Shown: piece by piece, positions 7,020-14,506 of the stretch
Layout of the letters: every line of letters starts with the position of its first letter
Position numbering within the stretch: position 1 is the first letter of the stretch
Assembly (NCBI GenBank): GCA_047518105.1
Contig: JAKZRQ010000121.1
Location: 1-32,097, forward strand
DNA: 32,097 nt
Source: VXYL01 sp047518105
Lineage (GTDB): Bacteria > Pseudomonadota > Gammaproteobacteria > Pseudomonadales > Azotimanducaceae
Reading direction: 5' to 3'
Made by a program: the position numbers and the translations under genes
The notes under the pieces: model-generated
Told to the model about the DNA's origin: nothing
Seen by the model: the letters and a program-made list of their open reading frames with translations, nothing else
Database searches by the model: none

Positions 7020-7343
7020 GTGGTTCAAAACCAGCGCATACGAATTTGCTTGAAAGCCTTCGACCATCGGCTCATCGACGTGTCGACCGCAGAGATCGTG
7101 GACACCGCCAAGCGGACGGGTGCGCAGGTACGGGGGCCGATCCCGCTGCCCACGAGAAAGGAACGCTTCACCGTGCTGATCTCGCCGTTCGTGAACAAGG
7201 ACGCGCGCGACCAGTACGAGATTCGCACCCACAAGAGGTTGCTCGACATCGTGGAGCCAACCGACAAGACCGTGGACGCATTGATGAAGCTTGATCTCGC
7301 GTCAGGCGTGGATATCCAGATCAGCGTACCCAGCTCGGTCTGA
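7020..7343 (+). CDS. rpsJ: 30S ribosomal protein S10
   Basis: S10 is a 30S head protein and, as NusE, a partner of NusB and NusG in antitermination. The body is almost invariant: QNQRIRICLKAFDHRLID, AKRTGAQVRGPIPLPTRKER, FVNKDARDQYEIRTHKRLLD. The start is taken as GTG 7020 because it gives the family N-terminus (VQNQRIRI) and no ATG is available. The ribosome site is poor, with AGGA well upstream. The product is 107 residues, a few longer at the C-terminus than E. coli. It opens the S10 operon and is transcribed from the promoter at 6879-6907. Confidence 0.96.
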   Translation: MVQNQRIRICLKAFDHRLIDVSTAEIVDTAKRTGAQVRGPIPLPTRKERFTVLISPFVNKDARDQYEIRTHKRLLDIVEPTDKTVDALMKLDLASGVDIQISVPSSV

Positions 7344-7408
7344 CAGCGGACGCTTGCCCGTTCGCGGAGTCATTGAGGATTGTAGGGAGAACTTGAGGTG
7401 AAGAGCCG

Positions 7409-8056
7409 ATGGCCATAGGGGTCATAGGAACCAAGAGCGGCATGACGCGGGTGTTCACCGAGGCGGGTGAATCCATTCCCGTCACCGTCATCGAGGCCGC
7501 GCCGAATCGCGTCACGCAGGTGAAGACCGAGGCATCGGATGGCTACAACGCGGTCCAGGTCACGGCGGGCAGCGTCAAGACGAATCGGCTGAATCGCCCG
7601 CAGATCGGGCACTTTGCCAAGGCAGAGACCGAAGCCGGCCGCGGCTTGTGGGAGTTCCGCCTAGCCGAAGCCCCGGCCGAGGACCTCGACCCCGGCGCGG
7701 AACTCGGCGTCGACCAGTTCGAGAAGGGACAGATCGTGGATATTGCCGGGGTGAGCAAAGGCAAGGGGTTTGCCGGCGTTATCAAACGGTGGAAGTTCCG
7801 CAGTCAGGATGCGACCCACGGCAACTCCCTTTCCCACCGCGCCCCCGGGTCCATCGGCCAGTGCCAGACCCCGGGCAGGGTGTTCAAGGGCAAGAAGATG
7901 GCTGGCCACATGGGCAATCGCCGGGTCACCGTCCAGAATCTCACCGTGTTTGATATCCGTCCGGAGCAGAACCTGCTGCTCATCAAGGGTGCCGTGCCAG
8001 GCGCTCCGGGGGCCGATGTCTGCGTGCGGCCTGCCGTCAAGCGGGGTCGCCCATGA
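7409..8056 (+). CDS. rplC: 50S ribosomal protein L3
   Basis: L3 is an early-assembly protein that reaches toward the peptidyl-transferase centre. The 215-residue sequence shows GTKSGMTRVFTEAGESIPVT, SKGKGFAGVIKRWKFRSQDA and GNSLSHRAPGSIGQCQTPG. The last segment carries the Gln that PrmB methylates in E. coli. GAGGTGA seven bases before the ATG is a good ribosome site. The stop overlaps the rplD start as ATGA. Confidence 0.98.
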   Translation: MAIGVIGTKSGMTRVFTEAGESIPVTVIEAAPNRVTQVKTEASDGYNAVQVTAGSVKTNRLNRPQIGHFAKAETEAGRGLWEFRLAEAPAEDLDPGAELGVDQFEKGQIVDIAGVSKGKGFAGVIKRWKFRSQDATHGNSLSHRAPGSIGQCQTPGRVFKGKKMAGHMGNRRVTVQNLTVFDIRPEQNLLLIKGAVPGAPGADVCVRPAVKRGRP

Positions 8057-8670
8057 GCCCTGGGACGCTCACGGTCTCATCGATCGGCGGCGAGCCGGTG
8101 GAAGTGTCGGATGCCGCCTTTGGCCAGGCCTTCAACGAGCCGTTGGTGCATCAGGCCGTGGTCGCGTGGCTGGCAGGCGCGCGTAGCGGTACCAAGGCTC
8201 AAAAGTCGCGCTCGGACGCCCGCGGCGGAGGGCGCAAGCCGTGGCGCCAGAAGCGTACCGGACGGGCGCGCGCCGGTTCGATCCGCAGTCCGATTTGGGT
8301 AGGCGGCGGTCGCACGTTCGCGGCCCGGCCCCAGGATCATTCGCAGAAGCTGAACCGGAAGATGTACCGGGGTGCGATCCGCTGTATCTTTTCCGAACTT
8401 GTCCGCCAGAACCGCCTCGTCTCGATCCCCTCCCTTTCTCTCGACGCTCCCAAGACCCAATCTCTCGCCGCCAAGCTCAAGGAGCTGGATCTCACGGACG
8501 TGCTGATCCTGACGGTCGAGGTAGACCGCAACTTGCATCTCGCGTCGCGCAACCTGCGCGGCGTGGAAGTGAGCGACGTGGAAACCATCGATCCGGTGAG
8601 TCTGATCGCCTACGAAAAGGTGCTGGTGACCGCCTCGGCGCTGAAAGCCATCGAGGAGCGGCTGACATGA
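8053..8670 (+). CDS. rplD: 50S ribosomal protein L4
   Basis: L4 lines the exit tunnel and, in E. coli, represses its own S10 operon. The 205-residue product has the tunnel-loop signature KAQKSRSDARGGGRKPWRQK followed by GTGRARAGSIRSPIWVGGGR (here RTGRARAGS) and FAARPQDHSQKLNRKMYRGA. The ATG overlaps the rplC stop by four bases and its own stop overlaps rplW in the same way, indicating coupled translation. Whether L4 feedback operates here is unknown, since the leader does not obviously resemble the E. coli one. Confidence 0.98.
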   Translation: MSPGTLTVSSIGGEPVEVSDAAFGQAFNEPLVHQAVVAWLAGARSGTKAQKSRSDARGGGRKPWRQKRTGRARAGSIRSPIWVGGGRTFAARPQDHSQKLNRKMYRGAIRCIFSELVRQNRLVSIPSLSLDAPKTQSLAAKLKELDLTDVLILTVEVDRNLHLASRNLRGVEVSDVETIDPVSLIAYEKVLVTASALKAIEERLT

Positions 8671-9053
8671 GCCGGCGAGGTTTTGGCCGTTTCGGTCGCG
8701 GCGCCGACGCCGAGGGCGCGAGCGGCACGACCGGGAGCGCTACCCAGCTAGCCCGCGAGGAGCGGCGCTACAGCGTGCTCTTGGAACCGCATATCACCGA
8801 GAAGGTGACCAATCTGGGCGAGACCAGCAACCAGATTGCCTTCAAGGTTGCGGGTGACGCCACCAAGGTGGAAATCAGAAGGGCCGTGGAGACGCTGTTT
8901 GACGTCAAGGTCGCCAATGTCACGACCGTCAACGTCAAGGGCAAGGTCAAGCGCACGCTGCGCAACTCCAAGACGAAGCTCAAGAACTGGAAGAAGGCCT
9001 ATGTGCGGCTCCAGGAAGGCGAGAACGTCGACTATACGGCGTTGGAGAAATAA
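8667..9053 (+). CDS. rplW: 50S ribosomal protein L23 with N-terminal extension
   Basis: L23 sits at the tunnel exit and docks trigger factor, SRP and SecYEG. The conserved part begins near residue 30 with AREERRYSVLLEPHITEK and continues through NQIAFKVAGDATKVEIRRAV, VNVKGKVKR and NWKKAYVRLQEGENVDY. The start ATG overlaps the rplD stop (ATGA), which gives 128 residues, about 28 more than E. coli L23. The extra N-terminus (MSRRGFGRFGRGADAEG and on) is Arg/Gly- then Ala/Gly/Thr-rich and probably flexible. No alternative ATG or GTG lies near the usual start position, so the extension appears genuinely translated. Confidence 0.95.
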   Translation: MSRRGFGRFGRGADAEGASGTTGSATQLAREERRYSVLLEPHITEKVTNLGETSNQIAFKVAGDATKVEIRRAVETLFDVKVANVTTVNVKGKVKRTLRNSKTKLKNWKKAYVRLQEGENVDYTALEK

Positions 9054-9098
9054 CGTGCCGCGTCGAGAAATGTTGATGTCAGGCACAGGACGCTAGCG

Positions 9099-9926
9099 AT
9101 GCCCGTCGTCAAAGCCAAGCCCACGTCGCCCGGACGCCGTGCCGTTGTCAAGGTGGTGGACCCGACGCTGCACAAGGGCACGCCATACAAGCCCCTGCTC
9201 GAGAAGCAGAGCAACACTGGCGGTCGCGGTGCTTCCGGGCGTATCACCACGCGGCATCGCGGTGGCGGCCACAAGCAGCACTACCGCAAGATCGATTTCC
9301 GCCGCGACAAGGATGGAATCAAGGCGAGCGTGGCGCGTTTGGAGTACGACCCCAACCGCACGGCGAACATCGCGCTGCTGAAGTACGCCGACGGCGAGTA
9401 CCGCTACATCGTCGCCCCGCGCGGCTTGGCCGTAGGCGATGAACTCATGTCGGGTTCGACCGCGCCCATTCGACCCGGCAACGCCATGGCACTGCGCAAC
9501 GTCCCGGTGGGTAGCGTCGTCCATTGCGTTGAACTCAAACCCGGCAAGGGGGCGCAACTCGCCCGCAGCGCCGGGACATCGTGCCAAATGGTCGCCCGGG
9601 AGGGCAGCTACGCGACGTTGCGCCTTCGTTCCGGCGAGACCCGCCGGGTACTCGCCGAGTGCCGAGCGACGCTAGGCGAGGTGGGCAACAGCGAGCACAA
9701 CCTGCGTTCGCTTGGCAAGGCCGGTGCCAAGCGGTGGCGCGGCGTGCGCCCGACGGTTCGCGGCGTCGCCATGAATCCGGTCGATCATCCCCATGGCGGC
9801 GGCGAAGGGAAGTCGTCCGGCGGTCGCCACCCGGTGTCGCCCAAGGGCACGCCCACCAAGGGATTCAGGACGCGCAAGAACAAACGGACGGATCAGTTCA
9901 TCATCCGCCGTCGCGGCAGGAGATAA
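9099..9926 (+). CDS. rplB: 50S ribosomal protein L2
   Basis: L2 is essential for subunit association and peptidyl-transferase activity. The 275-residue protein contains GRITTRHRGGGHKQHYRKID near the N-terminus and GVAMNPVDHPHGGGEGKSSG near the C-terminus, with the conserved active-region His of the HPHGGGEG loop. A weak AGGA lies eight bases before ATG 9099, after a 45-base gap from rplW. Confidence 0.98.
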   Translation: MPVVKAKPTSPGRRAVVKVVDPTLHKGTPYKPLLEKQSNTGGRGASGRITTRHRGGGHKQHYRKIDFRRDKDGIKASVARLEYDPNRTANIALLKYADGEYRYIVAPRGLAVGDELMSGSTAPIRPGNAMALRNVPVGSVVHCVELKPGKGAQLARSAGTSCQMVAREGSYATLRLRSGETRRVLAECRATLGEVGNSEHNLRSLGKAGAKRWRGVRPTVRGVAMNPVDHPHGGGEGKSSGGRHPVSPKGTPTKGFRTRKNKRTDQFIIRRRGRR

Positions 9927-9929
9927 GGG

Positions 9930-10205
9930 ATGCCGAGAGCGTTGCGAAAAGGCCCCTTCGTGGATCTGCACTTGATGCGCAAGGTCAGCGAGGCGGCGGC
10001 GAACAAGGACCGACGTCCGATCCGGACGTGGTCTCGGCGGTCGATGGTCGTGCCGGACATGGTGGGCCTGACGATTTCGGTGCACAACGGCCGGCAGCAT
10101 GTGCCGGTGTTCGTCTCCGAAGACATGGTGGGTCACAAGCTCGGCGAATTCGCGCCGACACGAACTTTCCGAGGCCATGCCGCCGACCGCAAGGCCAGGC
10201 GCTAG
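9930..10205 (+). CDS. rpsS: 30S ribosomal protein S19
   Basis: S19 is a 30S head protein that pairs with S13 near the A site. The 91 residues include MPRALRKGPFVDLHLMRKV, IRTWSRRSMVVPDMVGLTI, GHKLGEFAPTRTFRGH and a basic tail. AGGAG is seven bases before the ATG and overlaps the end of rplB. Unlike the usual arrangement, the next gene (rplV) does not follow at once but after about 190 bases. Confidence 0.98.
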   Translation: MPRALRKGPFVDLHLMRKVSEAAANKDRRPIRTWSRRSMVVPDMVGLTISVHNGRQHVPVFVSEDMVGHKLGEFAPTRTFRGHAADRKARR

Positions 10206-10390
10206 TGTGCCGCTTCCAAGATAGCGTAATGTCCATGCTGCCCAATCGCATACGCGAAACCGACTTCTGCGGGTGCATGAGGGCGGCACATCCTCGCTTT
10301 GCGTTTCTGTCGTGCGAGCCGAAAGGTCGTACGGTGTGGCACGGCAATTCGGAATCGGAACGCCAGGCATTTTGGGATCGAGGACGCTAG
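10206..10390 (+). other. 185-base insertion between rpsS and rplV with a small open frame
   Basis: In most bacteria rpsS and rplV are nearly contiguous. Here 185 bases intervene, flanked on both sides by CGCTAG (10200-10205, containing the rpsS stop, and 10385-10390). TGTGCCGC (10206-10213) pairs with GCGGCACA (10283-10290), so the first half could fold on a closing stem. A 53-codon frame (ATG 10229 to TAG 10390) reads MSMLPNRIRETDFCGCMRAA and ends WDRGR directly before rplV. It matches nothing I know and has no ribosome site. I see no clear promoter. It may be a degenerate insertion, a structured regulatory RNA, or a small gene. Confidence 0.5.
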
Positions 10391-10399
10391 GTGACGAGC

Positions 10400-10732
10400 A
10401 TGCAAGTCAGTGCTACCGCAAGACGGCTCCGCATCGCGCCGCGCAAGGCACGCCTGGTGGCGGACCTTGTGCGCGGCAAGGGTGTCGGCGTCGCCCACGA
10501 CATTCTCTTGTTCAGCACGCAGAAGGCTGCGCCGCTGATACGCAAGGTGCTCGAGTCCGCCATCGCCAACGCGGAGAACAACGAAGGCGCGGACGTCGAC
10601 GACCTGACGGTCGCGACCATCTTCGTCAACGAAGGCCGTACCTTGAAGCGCATGCGACCGCGTGCCAAGGGCCGGGCGGACCGGATATTGAAGCGCACCA
10701 GCCACGTCACCGTGACGGTGACGGACGACTGA
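10400..10732 (+). CDS. rplV: 50S ribosomal protein L22
   Basis: L22 contributes the tunnel-constriction hairpin and binds all 23S domains. From ATG 10400 the protein is 110 residues, the standard length, beginning MQVSATARRLRIAPRKARLV and carrying KVLESAIANAENNEGAD and MRPRAKGRADRILKRTSHVT. AGGTGA at 10388-10393 is six bases upstream. A GTG at 10391 would add three residues and is the alternative. It is isolated from rpsS by the insertion described separately. Confidence 0.96.
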   Translation: MQVSATARRLRIAPRKARLVADLVRGKGVGVAHDILLFSTQKAAPLIRKVLESAIANAENNEGADVDDLTVATIFVNEGRTLKRMRPRAKGRADRILKRTSHVTVTVTDD

Positions 10733-10750
10733 TGCGAAGGGTGAACTAAA

Positions 10751-11407
10751 ATGGGTCAGAAAGTCAGTCCAACGGGGTTTCGCCTTGGCATCGTCAAGGA
10801 TCACAACTCGGTCTGGTACGCGACCAAGAAGGACTACGCGAACTACCTGCTGAACGATCTGGAAGTGCGCGAGTACATTTCCACCAAGCTCGCGCAAGCG
10901 TCGGTCAGCCGGATCGAGATCGAACGCCTGGCGCAAACGGCGCGCATCACCGTCCACACCGCGCGCCCGGGAATCGTGATCGGCAAGAAGGGCGAAGACG
11001 TGGAGCGGCTGCGCGCCGAAGTCGCGCGTCGGATGGGCGTTCCGGTACACATCAACGTCGAGGAAATTCGCAAGCCGGAGGTGGACGCTCTGCTGGTGGC
11101 GCAGAACGTCGCCCAGCAACTCGAGCGTCGCGTCCGCCACCAGCGAGCGATGCGACGCGTGATGCAGAACGCCATGCGCCTCGGTGCCAAGGGCATCAAG
11201 GTGCGTGTTGCCGGGCGGCTCAACGGAAACGACATCGCTCGCTCGGAGACCTACGCAGAAGGTCGCGTACCGCTCCATACCCTGCGCGCCGACATCGACT
11301 ACGCCACGGCCGAAGCCTTGACCACCTACGGGATCATCGGCGTCAAGGTGTGGATCTTCAAGGGCGAGGTCCTCAGCGTTGGCGATCAAGCCAACGCCAA
11401 GGCTTGA
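10751..11407 (+). CDS. rpsC: 30S ribosomal protein S3
   Basis: S3 forms part of the mRNA entry channel and helicase site. The 218 residues start MGQKVSPTGFRLGIVKDHNS. They contain a KH domain with PGIVIGKKGEDVERLR (GxxG loop GKKG) and the C-terminal GRLNGNDIARSETYAEGRVP segment. AAGGGTGA six bases before the ATG is a good ribosome site. Spacing to rplV is 18 bases. Confidence 0.98.
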   Translation: MGQKVSPTGFRLGIVKDHNSVWYATKKDYANYLLNDLEVREYISTKLAQASVSRIEIERLAQTARITVHTARPGIVIGKKGEDVERLRAEVARRMGVPVHINVEEIRKPEVDALLVAQNVAQQLERRVRHQRAMRRVMQNAMRLGAKGIKVRVAGRLNGNDIARSETYAEGRVPLHTLRADIDYATAEALTTYGIIGVKVWIFKGEVLSVGDQANAKA

Positions 11408-11450
11408 GCGCCGATGAAGCCGATTAGGGCCGTCGCGAAGGAAAGTTGAC

Positions 11451-11861
11451 ATGTTGCAGCCGAAAAGAACGAAATTCCGTAAGCAGCAGAAGGGTCGCAA
11501 CCGCGGCCTGGCCGTGCGTGGCAGCCGCGTCAGCTTTGGCGAATACGGCCTCAAGGCCGTGGGGCGCGGCCGGATGACTGCCCGGCAGATCGAGGCGGGG
11601 CGGCGGGCGATGACCCGTCATGTCCGCCGTGGCGGCAAGGTCTGGATTCGGGTCTTTCCAGACAAGCCGATCACCAAGAAACCCCTTGAGGTGCGCCAGG
11701 GCAAGGGCAAGGGAAGCGTCGAGTATTGGGTCGCCCTCGTGCAGCCCGGTCGCGTCCTCTACGAGATGGAAGGTGTTGGCGAAGACGTGGCGCGCCGGGC
11801 GCTGGCACTGGCGGCGGCCAAGCTGCCGTTCTCCACGGCATTCGTCAAGCGCAGCATTTGA
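11451..11861 (+). CDS. rplP: 50S ribosomal protein L16
   Basis: L16 organises the A-site tRNA region of the large subunit. The 136-residue product begins MLQPKRTKFRKQQKGRNRGL and includes TARQIEAGRRAMTRHVRRGG, KPITKKPLEVRQGKGKG and EYWVALVQPGRVLYEMEGV. The Arg of the LEVRQGKG loop corresponds to the residue hydroxylated by RoxA in E. coli. AAGGAA precedes the ATG. Confidence 0.98.
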   Translation: MLQPKRTKFRKQQKGRNRGLAVRGSRVSFGEYGLKAVGRGRMTARQIEAGRRAMTRHVRRGGKVWIRVFPDKPITKKPLEVRQGKGKGSVEYWVALVQPGRVLYEMEGVGEDVARRALALAAAKLPFSTAFVKRSI

Positions 11862-11912
11862 CGGTTTTGAACTTGAACTCAAGCGGTTGGCAGGTAGACA
11901 GGCGAGGGCGAT

Positions 11913-12113
11913 GTGAAGTCGGTTGAACTCGAGGATTTCCGGAACAAGACGGAAGATGAACTCGGCGGCGAGCTAATCCGCTTGCGCAAGGAACAATTCA
12001 ACTTGCGGATGCAGCGCGCGAGCGATCTGCTGCCGCAGTCGCATCTGATCACCCGGACGCGGCGCGATATCGCCCGCGTCAAGACCCTGCTCCGGGAGAA
12101 AGCCGGTGCCTGA
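11913..12113 (+). CDS. rpmC: 50S ribosomal protein L29
   Basis: L29 is a small helical protein next to L23 at the tunnel exit. The 66 residues have the expected pattern ELEDFRNKTEDELGGELIRL, LRKEQFNLRMQRASDLL and RTRRDIARVKTLLREK. It starts at GTG with a GAGGG shortly upstream, and it overlaps the rpsQ start by eight bases. Confidence 0.96.
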   Translation: MKSVELEDFRNKTEDELGGELIRLRKEQFNLRMQRASDLLPQSHLITRTRRDIARVKTLLREKAGA

Positions 12114-12477
12114 CACCATGGAAGACAAAATGGAAACGACGCCCGAGGTTACCCAACCGGCGTCTGCCGCCGCGTCCGCGCGGTCGGCCCGCGCAAGCAC
12201 GGGCGTGGTGACCTCGAACAAGGCCGACAAGACCATCACCGTACAGGTGGAACGGCGCGTCAAGCATCCCGTCTACGGCAAGTTCATCCGTCGTTGGACG
12301 CGCATCGCGGCCCACGATGAGCGCAACGAATGCCGGGAGGGCGACACCGTGACCATCGTTGAAACGCGGCCGTTGTCGAAGACCAAGTCGTGGCGGCTGT
12401 TGAGCATTGTCGAACGCGCCAACGATGCCGAGGCGGCGGGCCCGACGACGGTGCAGGGTTCCGAGGGCGGAGGCTAG
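12106..12477 (+). CDS. rpsQ: 30S ribosomal protein S17 with extended termini
   Basis: S17 binds 16S rRNA early in 30S assembly. The conserved core runs from about residue 32 (TGVVTSNKADKTITVQVERR, VKHPVYGKFIRR) to RPLSKTKSWRLLSIVE. Before it lie about 30 Ala/Ser/Thr-rich residues and after it a 20-residue Gly/Ala/Glu tail. The total is 123 residues against 84 in E. coli. GTG 12106 is chosen because GGGAG sits eight bases upstream and it overlaps the rpmC stop; ATG 12118 is possible. Either choice leaves a long N-terminal extension. The extensions look disordered. Confidence 0.93.
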   Translation: MPDTMEDKMETTPEVTQPASAAASARSARASTGVVTSNKADKTITVQVERRVKHPVYGKFIRRWTRIAAHDERNECREGDTVTIVETRPLSKTKSWRLLSIVERANDAEAAGPTTVQGSEGGG

Positions 12478-12481
12478 GGAA

Positions 12482-12850
12482 ATGATCCAGGCGGAATCCA
12501 TGCTCGACGTAGCCGACAACAGCGGTGCCCGGCGAGTGCAGTGCATCAAGGTTCTCGGCGGATCCCGGCGGCGATACGCGGGCATCGGCGACGTGGTCAA
12601 GGTGACGATCAAGGAAGCGATGCCGCGTGGCCGCGTCCGCAAGGGACAGGTCATGAACGCGGTCGTGGTGCGTACCAAGCGGGGCGTCCGGCGGGCCGAC
12701 GGATCGCTGATCCGCTTCGACCAGAACGCCGCCGTGCTATTGACCCCTGGTTTGCAGCCCGTCGGCACGCGGATCTTCGGCCCGGTGACCAGGGAACTGC
12801 GTACGGAGAACTTCATGCGCATCACCTCCCTGGCACCCGAGGTGCTCTAG
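12482..12850 (+). CDS. rplN: 50S ribosomal protein L14
   Basis: L14 forms an inter-subunit bridge and is the target of RsfS, encoded later in this window. The 122-residue product begins MIQAESMLDVADNSGARRVQ, with KVTIKEAMPRGRVRKGQV and RFDQNAAVLL, and ends MRITSLAPEVL. GGAGG eight bases upstream sets the ATG. It opens the spc segment only four bases after rpsQ, so no separate promoter is evident. Confidence 0.98.
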   Translation: MIQAESMLDVADNSGARRVQCIKVLGGSRRRYAGIGDVVKVTIKEAMPRGRVRKGQVMNAVVVRTKRGVRRADGSLIRFDQNAAVLLTPGLQPVGTRIFGPVTRELRTENFMRITSLAPEVL

Positions 12851-12891
12851 GCCGGCACGTCGGCACGGACGACTAGACAACGCGAACAAAC

Positions 12892-13206
12892 ATGCGAAAG
12901 ATTCGAAAAGAAGACGAGGTCGTGGTGATCGCCGGGCGAGACCGGGGAAAGCGAGGTTCGGTGACGCGCATCGTGTCGACCGAGCGGGTGCTTGTCTCTG
13001 GCATCAACTTGGTCAAGAAGCACATGAAGCCAAACCCGATGATCAACGAGCCGGGCGGCATCAAGGACATGGAAGCGCCCATCGCGGTGTCCAACGTGGC
13101 CTTGTTCAATCCAGAGACCGGCAAAGCCGACCGCGTCGGCGTACGCGTCGAGAACGGCAAACGGGTACGGTACTTCAAGAGTACCAGCACCCTTGTGGAT
13201 GAATAG
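12892..13206 (+). CDS. rplX: 50S ribosomal protein L24
   Basis: L24 is an assembly initiator for the 50S subunit with a KOW motif. The 104 residues show KEDEVVVIAGRDRGKRGSVT (KOW), VSGINLVKKHMKPNP, GGIKDMEAPIAVSNVAL and a C-terminal RVENGKRVRYFKST. There is no convincing ribosome site ahead of the ATG, so translation may be coupled or depend on the A-rich leader AACAAAC. Confidence 0.97.
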   Translation: MRKIRKEDEVVVIAGRDRGKRGSVTRIVSTERVLVSGINLVKKHMKPNPMINEPGGIKDMEAPIAVSNVALFNPETGKADRVGVRVENGKRVRYFKSTSTLVDE

Positions 13207-13208
13207 CC

Positions 13209-13748
13209 GTGTCTGATCTACAGGTCAAATACCTATCCGACGTTCGCCCGGCCTTGGTCGAGCAGTTCAACTACCGGACGGTCATGGAAGCACCGCGGCT
13301 TGCCAAGGTGACGCTCAACATGGGCGTTGGCGAGGCGGCGGGCGACCGCAAGATCCTGGACAACGCCATGGCCGACATGGCGCTGATCGCGGGGCAGCGG
13401 CCGGTGGCTACCAAGGCGCGCAAGTCGGAGGCGGGATTCAAGATCCGCGACGGCTTCCCCATCGGCTGCAAGGTCACCCTGCGCCGGACACGGATGTACG
13501 AATTCGTGGAGCGGCTGATCGGAATCGCCATTCCGAGAATGCGCGATTTCCGAGGCTTGAATCCGCGTTCGTTCGACGGTCGCGGCAACTTCTCCATGGG
13601 AATCACCGAGCAGATCGTGTTCCCCGAGATCGACTACGACCGGATCGACAAGATCCGAGGCCTCGATGTTGTGGTCACGACCACGGCAAAGACAGACGAA
13701 GAGGGTCTCGCGCTGTTGCGCGGATTCGACTTCCCATTCAGGAACTGA
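13209..13748 (+). CDS. rplE: 50S ribosomal protein L5
   Basis: L5 binds 5S rRNA with L18 and contacts P-site tRNA. The 179-residue protein reads FNYRTVMEAPRLAKVTLNMG near the N-terminus, then GQRPVATKARKSEAGFKIRD, FRGLNPRSFDGRGNFSMGI and FPEIDYDRIDKIRG. The start is GTG two bases after the rplX stop. No ribosome site is visible, which fits coupling to rplX. Confidence 0.97.
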   Translation: MSDLQVKYLSDVRPALVEQFNYRTVMEAPRLAKVTLNMGVGEAAGDRKILDNAMADMALIAGQRPVATKARKSEAGFKIRDGFPIGCKVTLRRTRMYEFVERLIGIAIPRMRDFRGLNPRSFDGRGNFSMGITEQIVFPEIDYDRIDKIRGLDVVVTTTAKTDEEGLALLRGFDFPFRN

Positions 13749-13754
13749 AGGTCC

Positions 13755-14060
13755 ATGGCAAAGATTTCCATCATCGAGCGCGAGAAGAAGCGCCAGAAGA
13801 TCGTCGCCAAGTACGCGGCGAAACGGGCGGAGCTGAAGAAGGTCGTGGCGGATCGAGGCGCCTCCGACGACGAGCGGTGGCAGGCGCAGCTCCAGTTGCA
13901 GACGCTGCCCCGAAACGCTTCGCCGGTACGGTTGCGGCGACGCTGCGGCCAAACCGGACGACCGCGCGGCGTCTACCGCAAATTCGGCTTGGGACGCAAC
14001 AAGCTCCGTGAAGCCGCGACCCGTGGTGACGTGCCCGGGCTAGTCATGGCAAGTTGGTGA
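13755..14060 (+). CDS. rpsN: 30S ribosomal protein S14 (zinc-independent form)
   Basis: This 101-residue S14 is the long form lacking the CxxC zinc ribbon; only one Cys is present. It carries KYAAKRAELKKVV, LQTLPRNASPVRLRRRC, GQTGRPRGVYRKFGLGRNKL and ends VPGLVMASW. The family binds the 30S head next to S3 and S10. AAGG lies close before the ATG. It is six bases after rplE and four before rpsH. Confidence 0.97.
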   Translation: MAKISIIEREKKRQKIVAKYAAKRAELKKVVADRGASDDERWQAQLQLQTLPRNASPVRLRRRCGQTGRPRGVYRKFGLGRNKLREAATRGDVPGLVMASW

Positions 14061-14064
14061 CCCC

Positions 14065-14457
14065 GTGAGCATGCAGGATCCCATCGCCGATCTGCTAACG
14101 CGGGTCAGAAACGCGCAGAGCGCGCACCACGAATCCGTGTCGTTGCCGAGTTCGAAGTTGAAGATGGCGATCTGCCGCGTATTGCGGGAGGAAGGCTTCA
14201 TCGGCGACTTCCACGACAGCGGCGGCGTCAAGAGCAAACTCACGATCACGCTGCGCTATCACGATGGCGCGCCGGTGATCGCGGACATCCATCGGGTGAG
14301 CCGGCCCGGGTTGCGCATCTACAAGCAGAAGGACGACTTGCCCGAGGTTCGCAGCGGATTGGGCATCGCGGTGGTGAGCACCAACCTCGGCGTCATGACC
14401 GACCGGGCTGCACGTCGCGCCGGGGTCGGCGGCGAAGTGTTGTGTACGGTTTTTTGA
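14065..14457 (+). CDS. rpsH: 30S ribosomal protein S8
   Basis: S8 is a central-domain assembly protein and, in E. coli, the translational repressor of the spc operon. The 130 residues begin MSMQDPIADLLTRVRNAQSA and contain PSSKLKMAICRVLREEGFI, VSRPGLRIYKQKDDLPEV and GLGIAVVSTNLGVMTDRAAR. GTG 14065 reproduces the E. coli N-terminus exactly (MSMQDPIAD). It begins four bases after rpsN. I did not find the S8 operator mimic, so feedback regulation is not shown. Confidence 0.97.
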   Translation: MSMQDPIADLLTRVRNAQSAHHESVSLPSSKLKMAICRVLREEGFIGDFHDSGGVKSKLTITLRYHDGAPVIADIHRVSRPGLRIYKQKDDLPEVRSGLGIAVVSTNLGVMTDRAARRAGVGGEVLCTVF

Positions 14458-14506
14458 ACGTGTTGCCGGTACCGATGGAAGGTCCCTCGCCAGGAGGTCT
14501 ATAGCC

